Notes under the pieces: generated by a model | Told to the model about the DNA's origin: nothing | The model's input: the letters and a program-made list of their open reading frames with translations, nothing else | Database searches by the model: none | Program-made: the position numbers and the translations under genes | Part shown: piece by piece, positions 17,138-26,419 of the stretch | Numbering within the stretch: the stretch's first letter is position 1 | How the letters are laid out: each line of letters starts with the position of its first letter | Assembly (NCBI GenBank): GCA_036675565.1 | Contig: JAKFER010000138.1 | Span: forward strand, 3,761-67,760 | DNA from: JACCYQ01 sp036675565 | GTDB taxonomy: Bacteria; Bacteroidota; Bacteroidia; Chitinophagales; Chitinophagaceae | DNA: 64,000 bases | Direction: 5' to 3'

Positions 17138-17770
17138 TCATTTTTGAAATTGCAAAGGAAGTCGGGTTAATATTTCATCCCAGGTCATAACCAGGTTAGC
17201 ACCTTTTTCTGTCGGCTCAAAAAACATGGTGAAAAATTCCGTGCTTGCATTCAGGGTTTCAACAGGTATTTCAAAACGATTGATATCATCTTCCTGCGGA
17301 AAAGATAATCCCCAGGAGAAAACATTCTTATTAAGTACAACGATCCATTTATCCTGGCTGGGTATGCAGTAAAGAACATAACGACCTGGTTGAACGGTTT
17401 TGCCTTGTATCATAATCCTTTTAAAGAATTCTATTTCTGTTGCTTCATTGGCACCCAGCCGCCAAACTTCACCATACTTTAAAAGTCCTCCGAATATTTT
17501 TCTCCCTTCCCGGTGCGGACGACTATAAATTACACGGGCCACCAAATCCGGAACATTTTTTCCAGACATTTTTAAAACAGGATAATCAACCGGGAAATAA
17601 ACCATGTCCATTGGTGAAATATCAACCGGCGTAAAAGAATTGGTAGGCTGAATATGGACTACCGGGGTATCAACCCGAATGGGAGTTGGTTCTTCTTTAG
17701 ATTCGGTTTCAGAACAGGATATAAATGCAAAAGTCAAAAAAAGAAAAAAAGCAGATCGGTTCAAAATCAT
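17138..17770 (-). CDS. DUF2911 lipoprotein
   Basis: 210 residues with a lipoprotein signal (SAFFLFLTFAFISCSE). The DUF2911 core reads DMVYFPVDYPVLK, then VIYSRPHREGRKIFGGL and YGEVWRLGANEATEIEF (about 80-118), and ends with a beta-rich half. The family is abundant in Bacteroidota and has no established function. It starts five bases after the stop of its paralogue and is surely co-transcribed with it. Confidence 0.88.
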   Translation of the reverse strand: MILNRSAFFLFLTFAFISCSETESKEEPTPIRVDTPVVHIQPTNSFTPVDISPMDMVYFPVDYPVLKMSGKNVPDLVARVIYSRPHREGRKIFGGLLKYGEVWRLGANEATEIEFFKRIMIQGKTVQPGRYVLYCIPSQDKWIVVLNKNVFSWGLSFPQEDDINRFEIPVETLNASTEFFTMFFEPTEKGANLVMTWDEILTRLPLQFQK

Positions 17771-17775
17771 AAAAA

Positions 17776-18351
17776 TTATTTAAAGGCGATAGGCATAGCT
17801 ACCCGGATCTTATCCCACAACAAAAGCAGGTTGCAACCAGCATTTGTTTTCTCAAAGGTCATTGAAAACGCTTCAGCAACTTGTTTATTTCCATTAACCG
17901 GAACTTTAATACGCACCACATCTTTCTTCTCATCATAAATAAAAGCACCCCAGGTATCTGTTTCTTTATTAATGATCATGGTCCATTCTTTTTCTCCGGG
18001 TATTGCATATAAAGTATAACGGCCTTTATTTACTTTCTTATTCCCAATCACAACATCTTTATAAAAATCTATTTCAGTTGCCTCGTTAGCTCCAAGGCGC
18101 CAAAGCTTTCCGTATTCAAGCAGCCCGCCAACGATTGGCCTGCCATTCAAATGCGGTCTGCTATAAATAACACGACTAACAACAGGTTCACTCACTTTAT
18201 CCTGGATCTTCAAAACAGGATAATTATTGGGATAATAACTCATGTCCATGGGCGATTTATCTATGCCTGGGACATCTTCTTCAGCCGACTGACCAAAACT
18301 GAAACCAAAACTGAAAACGGCCAGTGAAAATAAAGTGATCATTTTTTTCAT
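17776..18351 (-). CDS. DUF2911 exported protein
   Basis: 191 residues from the ATG at 18349-18351, which begins signal peptide MKKMITLFSLAVFSFGFSFG; upstream in-frame Mets would spoil the signal. The DUF2911 motifs VIYSRPHLNGRPIVGGL and YGKLWRLGANEATEIDF are close to those of the next gene, so the pair is a tandem duplication. One copy appears lipid-anchored and this one soluble. Function unknown. Confidence 0.85.
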   Translation of the reverse strand: MKKMITLFSLAVFSFGFSFGQSAEEDVPGIDKSPMDMSYYPNNYPVLKIQDKVSEPVVSRVIYSRPHLNGRPIVGGLLEYGKLWRLGANEATEIDFYKDVVIGNKKVNKGRYTLYAIPGEKEWTMIINKETDTWGAFIYDEKKDVVRIKVPVNGNKQVAEAFSMTFEKTNAGCNLLLLWDKIRVAMPIAFK

Positions 18352-18537
18352 CTGCATATTAAAAATATTTATGGGCACATATAATAACCTGTCAACATTG
18401 CTAAACTGATTTCTGAAGAATACCATTTTGTTATGCTGTCAGAACATGGATTGGTCATTTCACAAAACAGGTTTCCCGTTTATGAGCAAAAATAAATGTT
18501 AAACGTTGCATTTGATTTATTGGTTGTTTCCATTCCG

Positions 18538-19119
18538 TTAAGATTTAAATCTTTCTCTTGCAAACAGTTTCAATTCTGGGAAAAATATACGGTAGCACTC
18601 CCGGAGCGATTCATAATGTTTTTCGAAATACCTGAATGCCGTATCACTTTCCGTTAAATAAGCAGCCCGGTTTACCAATCCATGGAAACTACGGTCGATA
18701 GCCCACCGGTGCCGGTAATTAGAAAGCCAATCATATTGCTTCATATACGGAAACATCAATTGGAATTTTGCCGGAAACTGCGCACTGTAATCTTCTAATA
18801 TCTGATAGGTGTCTTGCGTAAAAGTAAAAAGCGACGATTCGTTAAATTCATTTTCATCCAGGGCAAGGAAATGGTCATATACCACATCCACAAAAGCGCC
18901 TGCATATAATCCATAAGCAGGTTTAAAAAATTGCATGGCTGTTTTAGTTACATGATGCTGATCTGTAAAAGTATCTATCGCCCGATGCAACATGATACCT
19001 TTTAATACGCCGGGTTCATAATCAAATTTTTTGCGGCCTTTTACGTAATCACTGATCATGTTACCCAGCAGAATTTCCGGATCGTTAAATGAAAGATATG
19101 CATGTGCCAGGTAATTCAT
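18538..19119 (-). CDS. ACP phosphodiesterase-like protein (AcpH family)
   Basis: 193 residues from MNYLAHAYLSF, the usual family start; an upstream in-frame ATG adds nine residues. The family signature follows: GNMISDYVKGRK (about 19-30), then LHRAIDTFTDQHHVTKTA and FVDVVYDHFLALD. The His/Asp residues resemble those of HD-like phosphohydrolases. AcpH removes the phosphopantetheine arm from acyl carrier protein. Many Bacteroidota homologues are not tested. Single gene on the minus strand. Confidence 0.85.
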   Translation of the reverse strand: MNYLAHAYLSFNDPEILLGNMISDYVKGRKKFDYEPGVLKGIMLHRAIDTFTDQHHVTKTAMQFFKPAYGLYAGAFVDVVYDHFLALDENEFNESSLFTFTQDTYQILEDYSAQFPAKFQLMFPYMKQYDWLSNYRHRWAIDRSFHGLVNRAAYLTESDTAFRYFEKHYESLRECYRIFFPELKLFARERFKS

Positions 19120-19364
19120 AACCTGATGAAGATAAGAATTACCCATAACGGATGCTAAAAAGGCCAGCTAAAAAGTAACCTGTCTTATAAAAACACCAGG
19201 TCGCTTCAATTAAAAACACAGAATCTAATTTTTTTTCGAAAAAAAATGCATACCTCTTTGTGGTAACGTTTTCGGACAAGTGGTTATTAAAAATGTTTAC
19301 TGGTAAAAATTTCCTGCCTTGTGTTAATACCGCTTAACAATCATTTCCACCGGTCATAATTAGC

Positions 19365-19395
19365 TTGTAGCAGCCTGTAACCCGAGATATCTTTG
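19365..19395 (+). promoter_or_regulatory. Bacteroidota promoter (-33 TTG, -7 TATCTTTG)
   Basis: TTG at 19365-19367 and TATCTTTG at 19388-19395 are 20 bases apart, a full match to the Bacteroidota promoter pattern. It lies 55 bases before the ATG at 19451. The rest of the 19120-19450 gap shows no gene. Confidence 0.65.
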
Positions 19396-19450
19396 GTGCG
19401 TCATACTTACAAACAATTAAAAAAATAACCAACCAATAAAACAAACAATT

Positions 19451-19894
19451 ATGAAAAAGATGTTGATGGCCGTGGCAGTTTTCCTTACCATAACAACCGG
19501 AACTGCATTTGCTAATCCAACAGAAGTAAACCCAAAAGTTATTAAAGCTTTTACAGCAGCCTTTGTTTCAGTAAATGATGTTACCTGGACTACCGGCAGT
19601 GACTTTTATAAAGCTTCATTCATTTATAACAGCAAGCATGTATATGCATACTACTCTTTGGATGGAAAACTTTTAGGACTTACCCGTTTGATGGCAACTT
19701 CAGAACTGCCTTTGATCTTACAAACCAATATCAAAAAGAATTATGCTGACATGTGGGTAACTGATCTTTTTGAAGTGGCCAATGCGGATGGCACTACCTA
19801 CTACCTGACAGTTGAAAATGCAGAAAATGTTTTGATGTTAAAATCTGCTGGTGGCAGTGATTGGGTAACTTTTAAAAAAACTAAAAAACAATAA
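19451..19894 (+). CDS. Small exported PepSY-like-fold protein, function unknown
   Basis: 147 residues with signal peptide MKKMLMAVAVFLTITTGTAFA. The mature part has VIKAFTAAFVSVNDVTW (about 30-46), then AYYSLDGKLLGLTRLMA and DLFEVANADGTTYYLTVENA. This alternation is typical of small Bacteroidota periplasmic proteins with a PepSY/BLIP-like alpha-beta fold. No catalytic residues stand out. It has its own promoter and terminator, so it is monocistronic. Confidence 0.7.
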   Translation: MKKMLMAVAVFLTITTGTAFANPTEVNPKVIKAFTAAFVSVNDVTWTTGSDFYKASFIYNSKHVYAYYSLDGKLLGLTRLMATSELPLILQTNIKKNYADMWVTDLFEVANADGTTYYLTVENAENVLMLKSAGGSDWVTFKKTKKQ

Positions 19895-19918
19895 GCAGTA
19901 AAATAGGAAGGCAAATAA

Positions 19919-19950
19919 AACCCGTGCAGATTCATCTCACGGGTTTTTTA
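19919..19950 (+). terminator. Intrinsic terminator
   Basis: AACCCGTG pairs with CACGGGTT over an 11-base loop, followed by TTTTT. It is 25 bases after the stop at 19894. Confidence 0.85.
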
Positions 19951-20003
19951 TATGTCGACCTGCCTGCTAAAACGTCTTTATGAATCATATCTGTCGAAAA
20001 CAT

Positions 20004-20011
20004 TAATTTTG
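20004..20011 (+). promoter_or_regulatory. -7 box of the deoxyhypusine-synthase-like gene
   Basis: TAATTTTG matches TAnnTTTG, 26 bases before the ATG at 20038. No clear -33 TTG is found. Confidence 0.45.
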
Positions 20012-20037
20012 GCGCTTCACAAATAATACATGCAGAT

Positions 20038-21012
20038 ATGAAGAAAGGACCTGTTTCAGAATTTATACAGCACCATTATCGCCATTTTAATGCAGCTGCT
20101 TTGGTTGATGCAGCAAAAGGTTACGAACAACATTTGCTGGAAGGTGGAAAAATGATGATCACCCTGGCCGGGGCGATGAGTACCGCCGAATTAGGAATCT
20201 CTTTGGCTGAAATGATCAGGCAGGGAAAAGTGCAGATCATTAGTTGTACGGGCGCTAACCTGGAGGAAGATGTCATGAACCTGGTAGCTCACAGTCATTA
20301 TAAAAGAGTCCCAAATTATCGAGATCTCAGTCCGCAGGAGGAATGGGACCTGCTTGAAAATGGTTACAACCGGGTTACTGATACCTGTATACCTGAAGAA
20401 GAAGCTTTCCGCCGCATACAAAAACATATTCATAAAATATGGAAGGATGCGGAAGATAAAGGTGAACGTTATTTCCCGCACGAATACATGTATAAATTAT
20501 TATTAAGCGGGGTGATGAAAGAGCATTATGAAATTCCCGAAGAACACAGCTGGATGATCGCGGCTGCGGAAAAAAACATTCCCATCATTGTTCCAGGATG
20601 GGAAGACAGTACCATGGGAAATATTTTTGCTAGCTACTGCATTAAAGGCGAACTAAAATCAACCACCATGAAAAGTGGTATTGATTACATGGTTTGGTTA
20701 AGCAACTGGTATAAAGAAAACAGTGCTGGAAAAGGCGTTGGATTTTTCCAGATTGGTGGTGGTATTGCAGGAGATTTCCCGATCTGCGTGGTGCCCATGA
20801 TGTACCAGGACCTGGAAATGCATGAAATACCCTTCTGGAGTTATTTCTGCCAGATCAGTGATTCTACTACATCTTACGGTTCTTATTCTGGTGCGGTTCC
20901 CAATGAAAAGATAACCTGGGGAAAGCTGGATATAAACACACCAAAATTTATTGTGGAGAGTGATGCCACGATCGTTGTGCCTCTAATTTTCGCATACATA
21001 TTAGGGTGGTAA
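20038..21012 (+). CDS. Deoxyhypusine synthase-like protein
   Basis: 324 residues. The NAD-binding fold shows MMITLAGAMSTAELGISLAE (39-58) and SCTGANLEEDVMNLVAHSHY (69-88); SGAVPNEKITWGKL (284-297) carries the lysine (K296) equivalent to the active-site Lys of eukaryotic deoxyhypusine synthase. The region that holds the active-site HH pair in eukaryotes reads VGFFQIGGGIAG here, so the polyamine site differs. Bacteria lack eIF5A; relatives may make homospermidine or similar polyamines. No speE-like gene is nearby. Cytoplasmic, single gene. Confidence 0.85.
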   Translation: MKKGPVSEFIQHHYRHFNAAALVDAAKGYEQHLLEGGKMMITLAGAMSTAELGISLAEMIRQGKVQIISCTGANLEEDVMNLVAHSHYKRVPNYRDLSPQEEWDLLENGYNRVTDTCIPEEEAFRRIQKHIHKIWKDAEDKGERYFPHEYMYKLLLSGVMKEHYEIPEEHSWMIAAAEKNIPIIVPGWEDSTMGNIFASYCIKGELKSTTMKSGIDYMVWLSNWYKENSAGKGVGFFQIGGGIAGDFPICVVPMMYQDLEMHEIPFWSYFCQISDSTTSYGSYSGAVPNEKITWGKLDINTPKFIVESDATIVVPLIFAYILGW

Positions 21013-21056
21013 ATTATTTTATTGATCCCGGCAGCATTATTTCAATGTTACTGTTG

Positions 21057-21125
21057 TTGCGCCTGACCCGGGGAGGAACCATTAAAATAGGTCACGGAAC
21101 CGGGGTCGCACGCTTCAGCGTTCAG
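21057..21125. repeat. REP-like palindromic element, copy 2
   Basis: It shares with 2769-2835 the arms TGCGCCTG-CCCGG and ACGGAACCGGGGTCGCAC. The inner palindrome has diverged (ACCATTAAAATAGGT). It follows the deoxyhypusine-synthase-like gene, again in an intergenic space after a plus-strand gene. Confidence 0.7.
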
Positions 21126-21150
21126 TACGCTAATGGTCAATACAAATAAA

Positions 21151-21186
21151 TTGAAAAAGCCTTCTGGTATTAGAAGGCTTTTTCAA
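21151..21186. terminator. Bidirectional terminator
   Basis: TTGAAAAAGCCTTCT pairs perfectly with AGAAGGCTTTTTCAA over the loop GGTATT. T tracts on both strands suit the convergent genes ending at 21012 and 21206. Confidence 0.85.
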
Positions 21187-21205
21187 TTTTATCGTCAAAT
21201 TTTTA

Positions 21206-22726
21206 TCAGAATGCTTTTGGAAGTGGAATGTCTCTTTTCAACATATCATTGCGATTAGCCATTTCCCAGGCTGTATGAAAAATAAAGCGGGCTCTTTTTT
21301 CCATCAGGTCATAATTTATTTTATCCGGTGTATCAGTTGGGCGGTGGTAATCTGCATGCGTTCCATTAAAATAAAAAATGATAGGCACCCCACGACGGGC
21401 AAAATTATAATGATCGCTGCGATAGTAAATACGTTCCGTATCGTTGGGGTCATTGAATTTATAATCCAGCTCCAACTTCGTATGTTTTTTATTCATGGCC
21501 TCACTGATGGTACGCAGATCAGAACTTAATTTATCATCACCCACTACATAAACATAATTGGTAGAATCACCAACTTTGCGTTTTGGATCTATACGACCGA
21601 TCATATCCGTATTCAGGTTGACTGATGTTTTTTCCAGCGGAAATAAAGGGTTGTCGCCATAATAACCTGAACCCCATAAACCTTTTTCTTCACCAGAAAC
21701 TGCCATTATAACAATGGAACGGCGCGGGCCTTTTCCATCTTTCTTTGCTTTTTGAAATGCTTCTGCAAATTCAATCAGGCTCACAGTTCCTGAACCATCA
21801 TCATCCGCACCATAATAAATTACAGAATCACCTCTTTTACCAACGTGATCATAATGCGCAGTTAGCACAACATATTCATCTTTCAGGTCTGTTCCCTCAA
21901 TTAATCCTACAATATTGCTGCTTTGTAAAACATTGGTTTGTTTTTCAAATTGCATTTTTACATTAGCTTTATAAACAGCATCCTTAGCCGAAGTATTTAT
22001 AAGTCCCTCTTTAGCAGATTTGAAATCTTCCCCCATAATAGCCTGTGCCACTTCTTCAGAAATCACAAATGAATTGGGATAAATCGTGTTCTTATAACCG
22101 TTCATGGTCATACTTCCAAGGTTGTTATTTGTTTGTCTTGGAAAATTTCCCTGCACCACTAAAACAGCAGCGGCGCCATTTTTCATTGCCGCTTCCTGCA
22201 ATGCGTATGGACTTGTTCTTCTTTGGCGGGGTGCTCCGCTAGCTGGTGCGGCTTGTGGAATAATTAAAACGATCTTTCCATTGGCATTTATATCCTTATA
22301 ATCATTCCGGGTTGAATCAACGATGCCATTACCTGCAAAAACCACTTCAGATCCCATTAATGTGGCAGTATAATTTGCCTGCGGACTGGCAATAAAATCT
22401 TTTCCGGGTGTAAACTCTTTACCATTTACAACCAGGGAGCTTGAAATAAGCGAATCCTGGTAAACAGGAAAAAATTGTTGGTAACTTCCATTATTACCGG
22501 GCACCAGGCCTATCCTGCTAAATTCATTAATAATATAGGCTGCAGCTTTACGCTCACCTTCTGTAGTGGCTTCACGACCACCCATTTCTTCGCCAGCCAC
22601 GATATATAAATGTTTTTTAAGATCGTCCGCCTTTATTGTTTTTGCATAGGGAGCGGGATTATGTTTTTTTTGTGCCTGCCCAAATAATGCCGGCAACATT
22701 AATAACAGGAATGCTAATTTTTTCAT
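21206..22726 (-). CDS. M28 family metallopeptidase with PA domain
   Basis: 506 residues from MKKLAFLLLMLPALFGQAQ, a signal peptide; a longer in-frame start adds 32 unlikely residues. A PA-like insert spans about 100-260. The M28 zinc site follows: VVLTAHYDHVG (first ligand His), YGADDDGSGTVSLIEFAEAF (bridging Asp), SGEEKGLWGS (catalytic Glu pair), NLNTDMIGR and HADYHRPTDTPDKI (last ligand). It is an exported aminopeptidase, probably acting on peptides in the periplasm. Convergent with the upstream gene through a shared terminator. Confidence 0.93.
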   Translation of the reverse strand: MKKLAFLLLMLPALFGQAQKKHNPAPYAKTIKADDLKKHLYIVAGEEMGGREATTEGERKAAAYIINEFSRIGLVPGNNGSYQQFFPVYQDSLISSSLVVNGKEFTPGKDFIASPQANYTATLMGSEVVFAGNGIVDSTRNDYKDINANGKIVLIIPQAAPASGAPRQRRTSPYALQEAAMKNGAAAVLVVQGNFPRQTNNNLGSMTMNGYKNTIYPNSFVISEEVAQAIMGEDFKSAKEGLINTSAKDAVYKANVKMQFEKQTNVLQSSNIVGLIEGTDLKDEYVVLTAHYDHVGKRGDSVIYYGADDDGSGTVSLIEFAEAFQKAKKDGKGPRRSIVIMAVSGEEKGLWGSGYYGDNPLFPLEKTSVNLNTDMIGRIDPKRKVGDSTNYVYVVGDDKLSSDLRTISEAMNKKHTKLELDYKFNDPNDTERIYYRSDHYNFARRGVPIIFYFNGTHADYHRPTDTPDKINYDLMEKRARFIFHTAWEMANRNDMLKRDIPLPKAF

Positions 22727-22945
22727 GTGTTTTTTATAATTTTTGGCTGGTGATATTACGACCAATTGATGATAATAATATGTTATGATGTTCAAACATA
22801 AATATTTTATTGATTTAAGCAAGGATGATATGATAAACGGGAGTAAGGATGCACAGTTGAATCATAAAATTTAAAAATATTCCCGATCCGGCATGCAATT
22901 AAACCATATTCACCAATAATTTCGCAGCCAACTCAACCAACTTCC

Positions 22946-24892
22946 ATGCAAAAACGGAAAATAATCCTTTCAGTTATTACATTCATTACATGCTTATTTT
23001 TTAATTCCAATCTTTTTTCGCAACAGGTAATAGATTCCACAGGCATTGAATTGGATCCTATAACCATTACCGCTTCTATGAACCCGGTTCAAGCTTCGCG
23101 TACAGGGAGAAATATCCTGGTTATTAAAGGAGAACATTTTACTACCCTACCTGTCCGTTCTATAGATGAATTATTAAGATATGTTCCTGGTGTGGAAGTG
23201 CAGTTACGTGGGCCAATGGGTGCTCAAAGCGATATCGTAATGAGAGGTGGAACCTTTCAACAGGTGTTGGTTATTTTGGATGGTATGCGTTTGAATGATC
23301 CCAACACAGGGCATTTCAACAGTTATATTCCTATTGCACCGGCAGAGATTGATAGAATTGAAATATTAAAAGGTGCATCTTCGGCTATTTATGGAAGTGA
23401 GGCCGTTGGTGGCGTGATCCATATCATTACCCGATCTTTTGCTTCAAAAAAAGGAGCCACAAAAAAAGAATTGTCGCTGCAAGGAACTATGGGAGAATAC
23501 AATTTATTTTCCGCCAATGCAGGTGGATATTACCAGTCTGGCAATACTGCCATCAGTGGTGGAATTTTAACCAATAACACGCAAGGACAACCGCAAAGGG
23601 GTACCAACGGATATCTAAACAATCATACAGCATCGATATCCATCAGCCATTTCCTGGATGAGCGTTGGAAAATAAGCCTGCGTTCGGCTTATGATAAACG
23701 TGATTTTGCAGCACAGAACTTCTATACCAGTTTTGCATCAGACACGGCAAATGAAGAGGTGAGTTCTTTCTGGAATCAATTACAATTTCATTATAAAGGA
23801 GTAAATGATCTTTGGACCATTGATCTAGGTTATAAAAATGTAAATGATCATTACCGTTATAATCCTGGCTCTATTGCCAATGAAAATAAAAGCCAGTTAT
23901 GGCAATCCCTTGTAAAAAATGAAAGAAAGATTGATGATAAAACAGTATTAACGCTGGGCATGCAATTCATCAACAAAAAAATCACCTCCAATGACAGGGG
24001 TGATCATTCCCTGAACCAGGGAGCTGGTTTCATTGTTTTGAACCGCGGGATAGGTGAAAATTTTAACCTGGCACCTGCAATCAGGCTCGATTGGAATGAA
24101 CGATCCGGTTGGGAGTTTGTTCCGCAGGTTAATGCGTCATACCATATTAATAAGTTGCAATTGCGTGGAAGCATTGGAAAAACCATACGCGATGCGGATT
24201 TCACGGAAAGATTTAATAATTACAACAAGACCCTTGTTACAAGCGGCAGAGTAGGTAACCCGTTTTTAGAAGCAGAAAGATCCATCAGTTATGAAGTTGG
24301 TGCAGATTTTATGCTGAGTCACTATTTCAGAATTTCGGCAACTGCCTTTGCACGGGATCATTCAAAATTGATTGACTGGGATCCCACAGCTTATGTGGAT
24401 ATGCCACGTAAAGAAAACCTTTCCCCCACAGGATCGTATGCATTGGCAAAAAATATTGCAACAGTAAATACAACAGGTGCTGAAATCGACTTTCAATTTT
24501 TAAAGCATATAAATGAGCATAACAGGCTTTGGGTTTTGCTGGGGATGACCTGGTTAAAAAGTAAGAGTAGTAACAGTACACCTTCGTTCTATATTTCATC
24601 TCATGCCCGCCTTATGTCAAATTTTACCTTGCAGTACACGATGAAACGGTTAGGAATAACCGCAAATGGAATTTATAAAAAAAGAGATCCTCAATCAGCG
24701 CCAGCCATTCATGCAGAAATTAAAGAAGATTATTTTATGATGAATGTAAAAACAGAATACTTTCTGCCGGCAATCCGTTCAGGAATTTTTGTACAGGTTG
24801 ATAATATATTTGATCACCAGGCCCAGGATCTGCTGGGATCCGTTTTACCCGGACGTTGGCTATCCGGTGGATTCAGGGTCCACTTCAAATAA
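22946..24892 (+). CDS. TonB-dependent outer-membrane receptor
   Basis: 648 residues with signal peptide MQKRKIILSVITFITCLFFN and on to about 26. A TonB-box-like ITITAS is near 37-42. The plug domain spans about 50-160 (VRSIDELLRYVPGVEVQLRG, GGTFQQVLVILDGMRLND, IEILKGASSAIYGSEAVGGV). The rest is beta barrel ending in FRVHFK with a C-terminal aromatic-type residue. The size and plug resemble BtuB/FepA-like receptors for vitamin B12 or siderophores rather than SusC. No partner gene is adjacent, so the ligand is unknown. Confidence 0.92.
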   Translation: MQKRKIILSVITFITCLFFNSNLFSQQVIDSTGIELDPITITASMNPVQASRTGRNILVIKGEHFTTLPVRSIDELLRYVPGVEVQLRGPMGAQSDIVMRGGTFQQVLVILDGMRLNDPNTGHFNSYIPIAPAEIDRIEILKGASSAIYGSEAVGGVIHIITRSFASKKGATKKELSLQGTMGEYNLFSANAGGYYQSGNTAISGGILTNNTQGQPQRGTNGYLNNHTASISISHFLDERWKISLRSAYDKRDFAAQNFYTSFASDTANEEVSSFWNQLQFHYKGVNDLWTIDLGYKNVNDHYRYNPGSIANENKSQLWQSLVKNERKIDDKTVLTLGMQFINKKITSNDRGDHSLNQGAGFIVLNRGIGENFNLAPAIRLDWNERSGWEFVPQVNASYHINKLQLRGSIGKTIRDADFTERFNNYNKTLVTSGRVGNPFLEAERSISYEVGADFMLSHYFRISATAFARDHSKLIDWDPTAYVDMPRKENLSPTGSYALAKNIATVNTTGAEIDFQFLKHINEHNRLWVLLGMTWLKSKSSNSTPSFYISSHARLMSNFTLQYTMKRLGITANGIYKKRDPQSAPAIHAEIKEDYFMMNVKTEYFLPAIRSGIFVQVDNIFDHQAQDLLGSVLPGRWLSGGFRVHFK

Positions 24893-24907
24893 TTTTTCCG
24901 GTTTTTA

Positions 24908-25360
24908 TCAGCAACTAATCTTGTTCACCCTGTTTTCATGGCGACCGCCTTCGAAAGGTGTATTGATAAAAATATCAAGCATCTTTTCAGCATCACCTTC
25001 CCGAACAAACCGGGCAGGTATGCAAAGCACATTGGCATTATTATGCTCACGAGCTAGTTGTGCCAGTTCTTCACCCCAGCTTATTGCCGCTCTTACTCCC
25101 TGGTGTTTATTTGCAGTGATTGCAACACCATTCGCACTTCCGCAGATAAGGATACCGAAAGCCGCTTCTCCATCTTCAACAGCCTTTGCTACAGGATGTG
25201 CAAAATCAGGATAGTCAACGGAATCTTTGGAATGTGTTCCAAAATCTTTAAAAGGCAAACCTTTGCCTTCCAAAAAAGAGATCAGGTCTTCTTTATAATC
25301 ATACCCTGCATGATCACTTCCGATCGCAATAGGTTTACTTGTATCAAATATTGGTTCCAT
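24908..25360 (-). CDS. rpiB: Ribose 5-phosphate isomerase B
   Basis: 150 residues. PIAIGSDHAGYDYKEDL (about 10-26), DYPDFAHPVAKAVEDG (about 49-64) and ILICGSANGVAITANKHQGVR (split motif at about 70-90, with the catalytic Cys in CGSANG) are diagnostic of RpiB/LacAB. It interconverts ribose 5-phosphate and ribulose 5-phosphate in the pentose phosphate pathway, in the cytoplasm. It ends 15 bases from the convergent TonB receptor gene. Confidence 0.95.
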   Translation of the reverse strand: MEPIFDTSKPIAIGSDHAGYDYKEDLISFLEGKGLPFKDFGTHSKDSVDYPDFAHPVAKAVEDGEAAFGILICGSANGVAITANKHQGVRAAISWGEELAQLAREHNNANVLCIPARFVREGDAEKMLDIFINTPFEGGRHENRVNKISC

Positions 25361-25384
25361 AATGTTGGTTTAATTTTCTTCCTG

Positions 25385-25392
25385 CAAAATTA
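25385..25392 (-). promoter_or_regulatory. -7 box of rpiB
   Basis: On the minus strand TAATTTTG, a match to TAnnTTTG, about 24 bases before the rpiB start. Confidence 0.4.
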
Positions 25393-25414
25393 ATAAACTC
25401 AAAGGTGATGAGCG

Positions 25415-26269
25415 TTAACTCCATTCTTCCAATTCTTCTTTTGCTTTTTCAACTTCCACTCTTTTTGTTAATACGATACTTACTTCATATAGAAGTAATA
25501 AAGGTAACGCAACACTGATCTGGCTGATCAGGTCCGGACCCGGAGTTATAATTCCTGCCAGTACAAAGATCAGCACAATGGCATATTTGCGACTTTGTTT
25601 TAAAAATGTGGCGCTTACAATGCCAACTTTAGCCAGGAACAACATAGCCAAAGGAAGCTGAAAAGCCAGGCCGGTACCCATGATTAAAGGTGTCATGGTA
25701 TGAATATAACTGGTGATGGTCCAGCGGTTCTCAATATTCTCATCTAACTGAAAGTTTGAAAAGAAATTGATGGTATATGGTGCCACTACAAAATAACCAA
25801 AAAGAACTCCTGAAAAAAACAACAATGAAACCCAGAAGATAACACCACGGGTTTTTGATAATTCCTTTTTGGTAAGGGCAGGTTTTATAAATTTCCAGAA
25901 TTCATAAAATACATAAGGAAAAGCGATAATAAACCCACCGATCAGGATCACGCTAAAAAACATAGAGAACTGACCGGCTACCGTGGTGCTTTGCATTTTT
26001 ACGCCAATCTCCCCCATACAGAGGGTTGGTATATTGACTTTTTCTGCTAACCGGCACATCAGCTGGTAAGTTGGAAAATCAGAATGGGTTGGACCCATAA
26101 TAATCTTTTGGATAAAAAATTTATTAAACACCGCAATCAAAATTGCTCCTGTTACCACTGCGATAATTGCCCTGAACAAATGACCCCTTAAGGCTTCCAG
26201 GTGATCAATGAAAGACATTTCCGCAGTGTTCTGACTATTCTTTCGCTTTAAAAAATTCAGTAATGCCAT
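25415..26269 (-). CDS. tatC: Twin-arginine translocase subunit TatC
   Basis: 284 residues. MSFIDHLEALRGHLFRAII (about 19-37) is the conserved cytosolic entry that binds twin-arginine signals, with the Glu of HLEALR. About six membrane segments follow, with the conserved FYEFWKFIKPALTKKE and PGPDLISQ. TatC exports folded proteins with TatA. A periplasmic loop with two Cys-bearing stretches (LMCRLAEK, TLCMGEIG) is larger than in E. coli TatC, as usual in Bacteroidota. tatA is not adjacent. Confidence 0.95.
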   Translation of the reverse strand: MALLNFLKRKNSQNTAEMSFIDHLEALRGHLFRAIIAVVTGAILIAVFNKFFIQKIIMGPTHSDFPTYQLMCRLAEKVNIPTLCMGEIGVKMQSTTVAGQFSMFFSVILIGGFIIAFPYVFYEFWKFIKPALTKKELSKTRGVIFWVSLLFFSGVLFGYFVVAPYTINFFSNFQLDENIENRWTITSYIHTMTPLIMGTGLAFQLPLAMLFLAKVGIVSATFLKQSRKYAIVLIFVLAGIITPGPDLISQISVALPLLLLYEVSIVLTKRVEVEKAKEELEEWS

Positions 26270-26419
26270 TGAGTAGGTTGTAAAAAAGTGCGTAAAGATA
26301 AGAAGTCCGGTCCCATCAAATGAATTACTGATGATTTTACCATTTTAAATATGGCAATTGCTGGAGATGAATGCTGAATTGAAATCCATTTTTAACAGTA
26401 ACATTAGAACCGGCAACAG

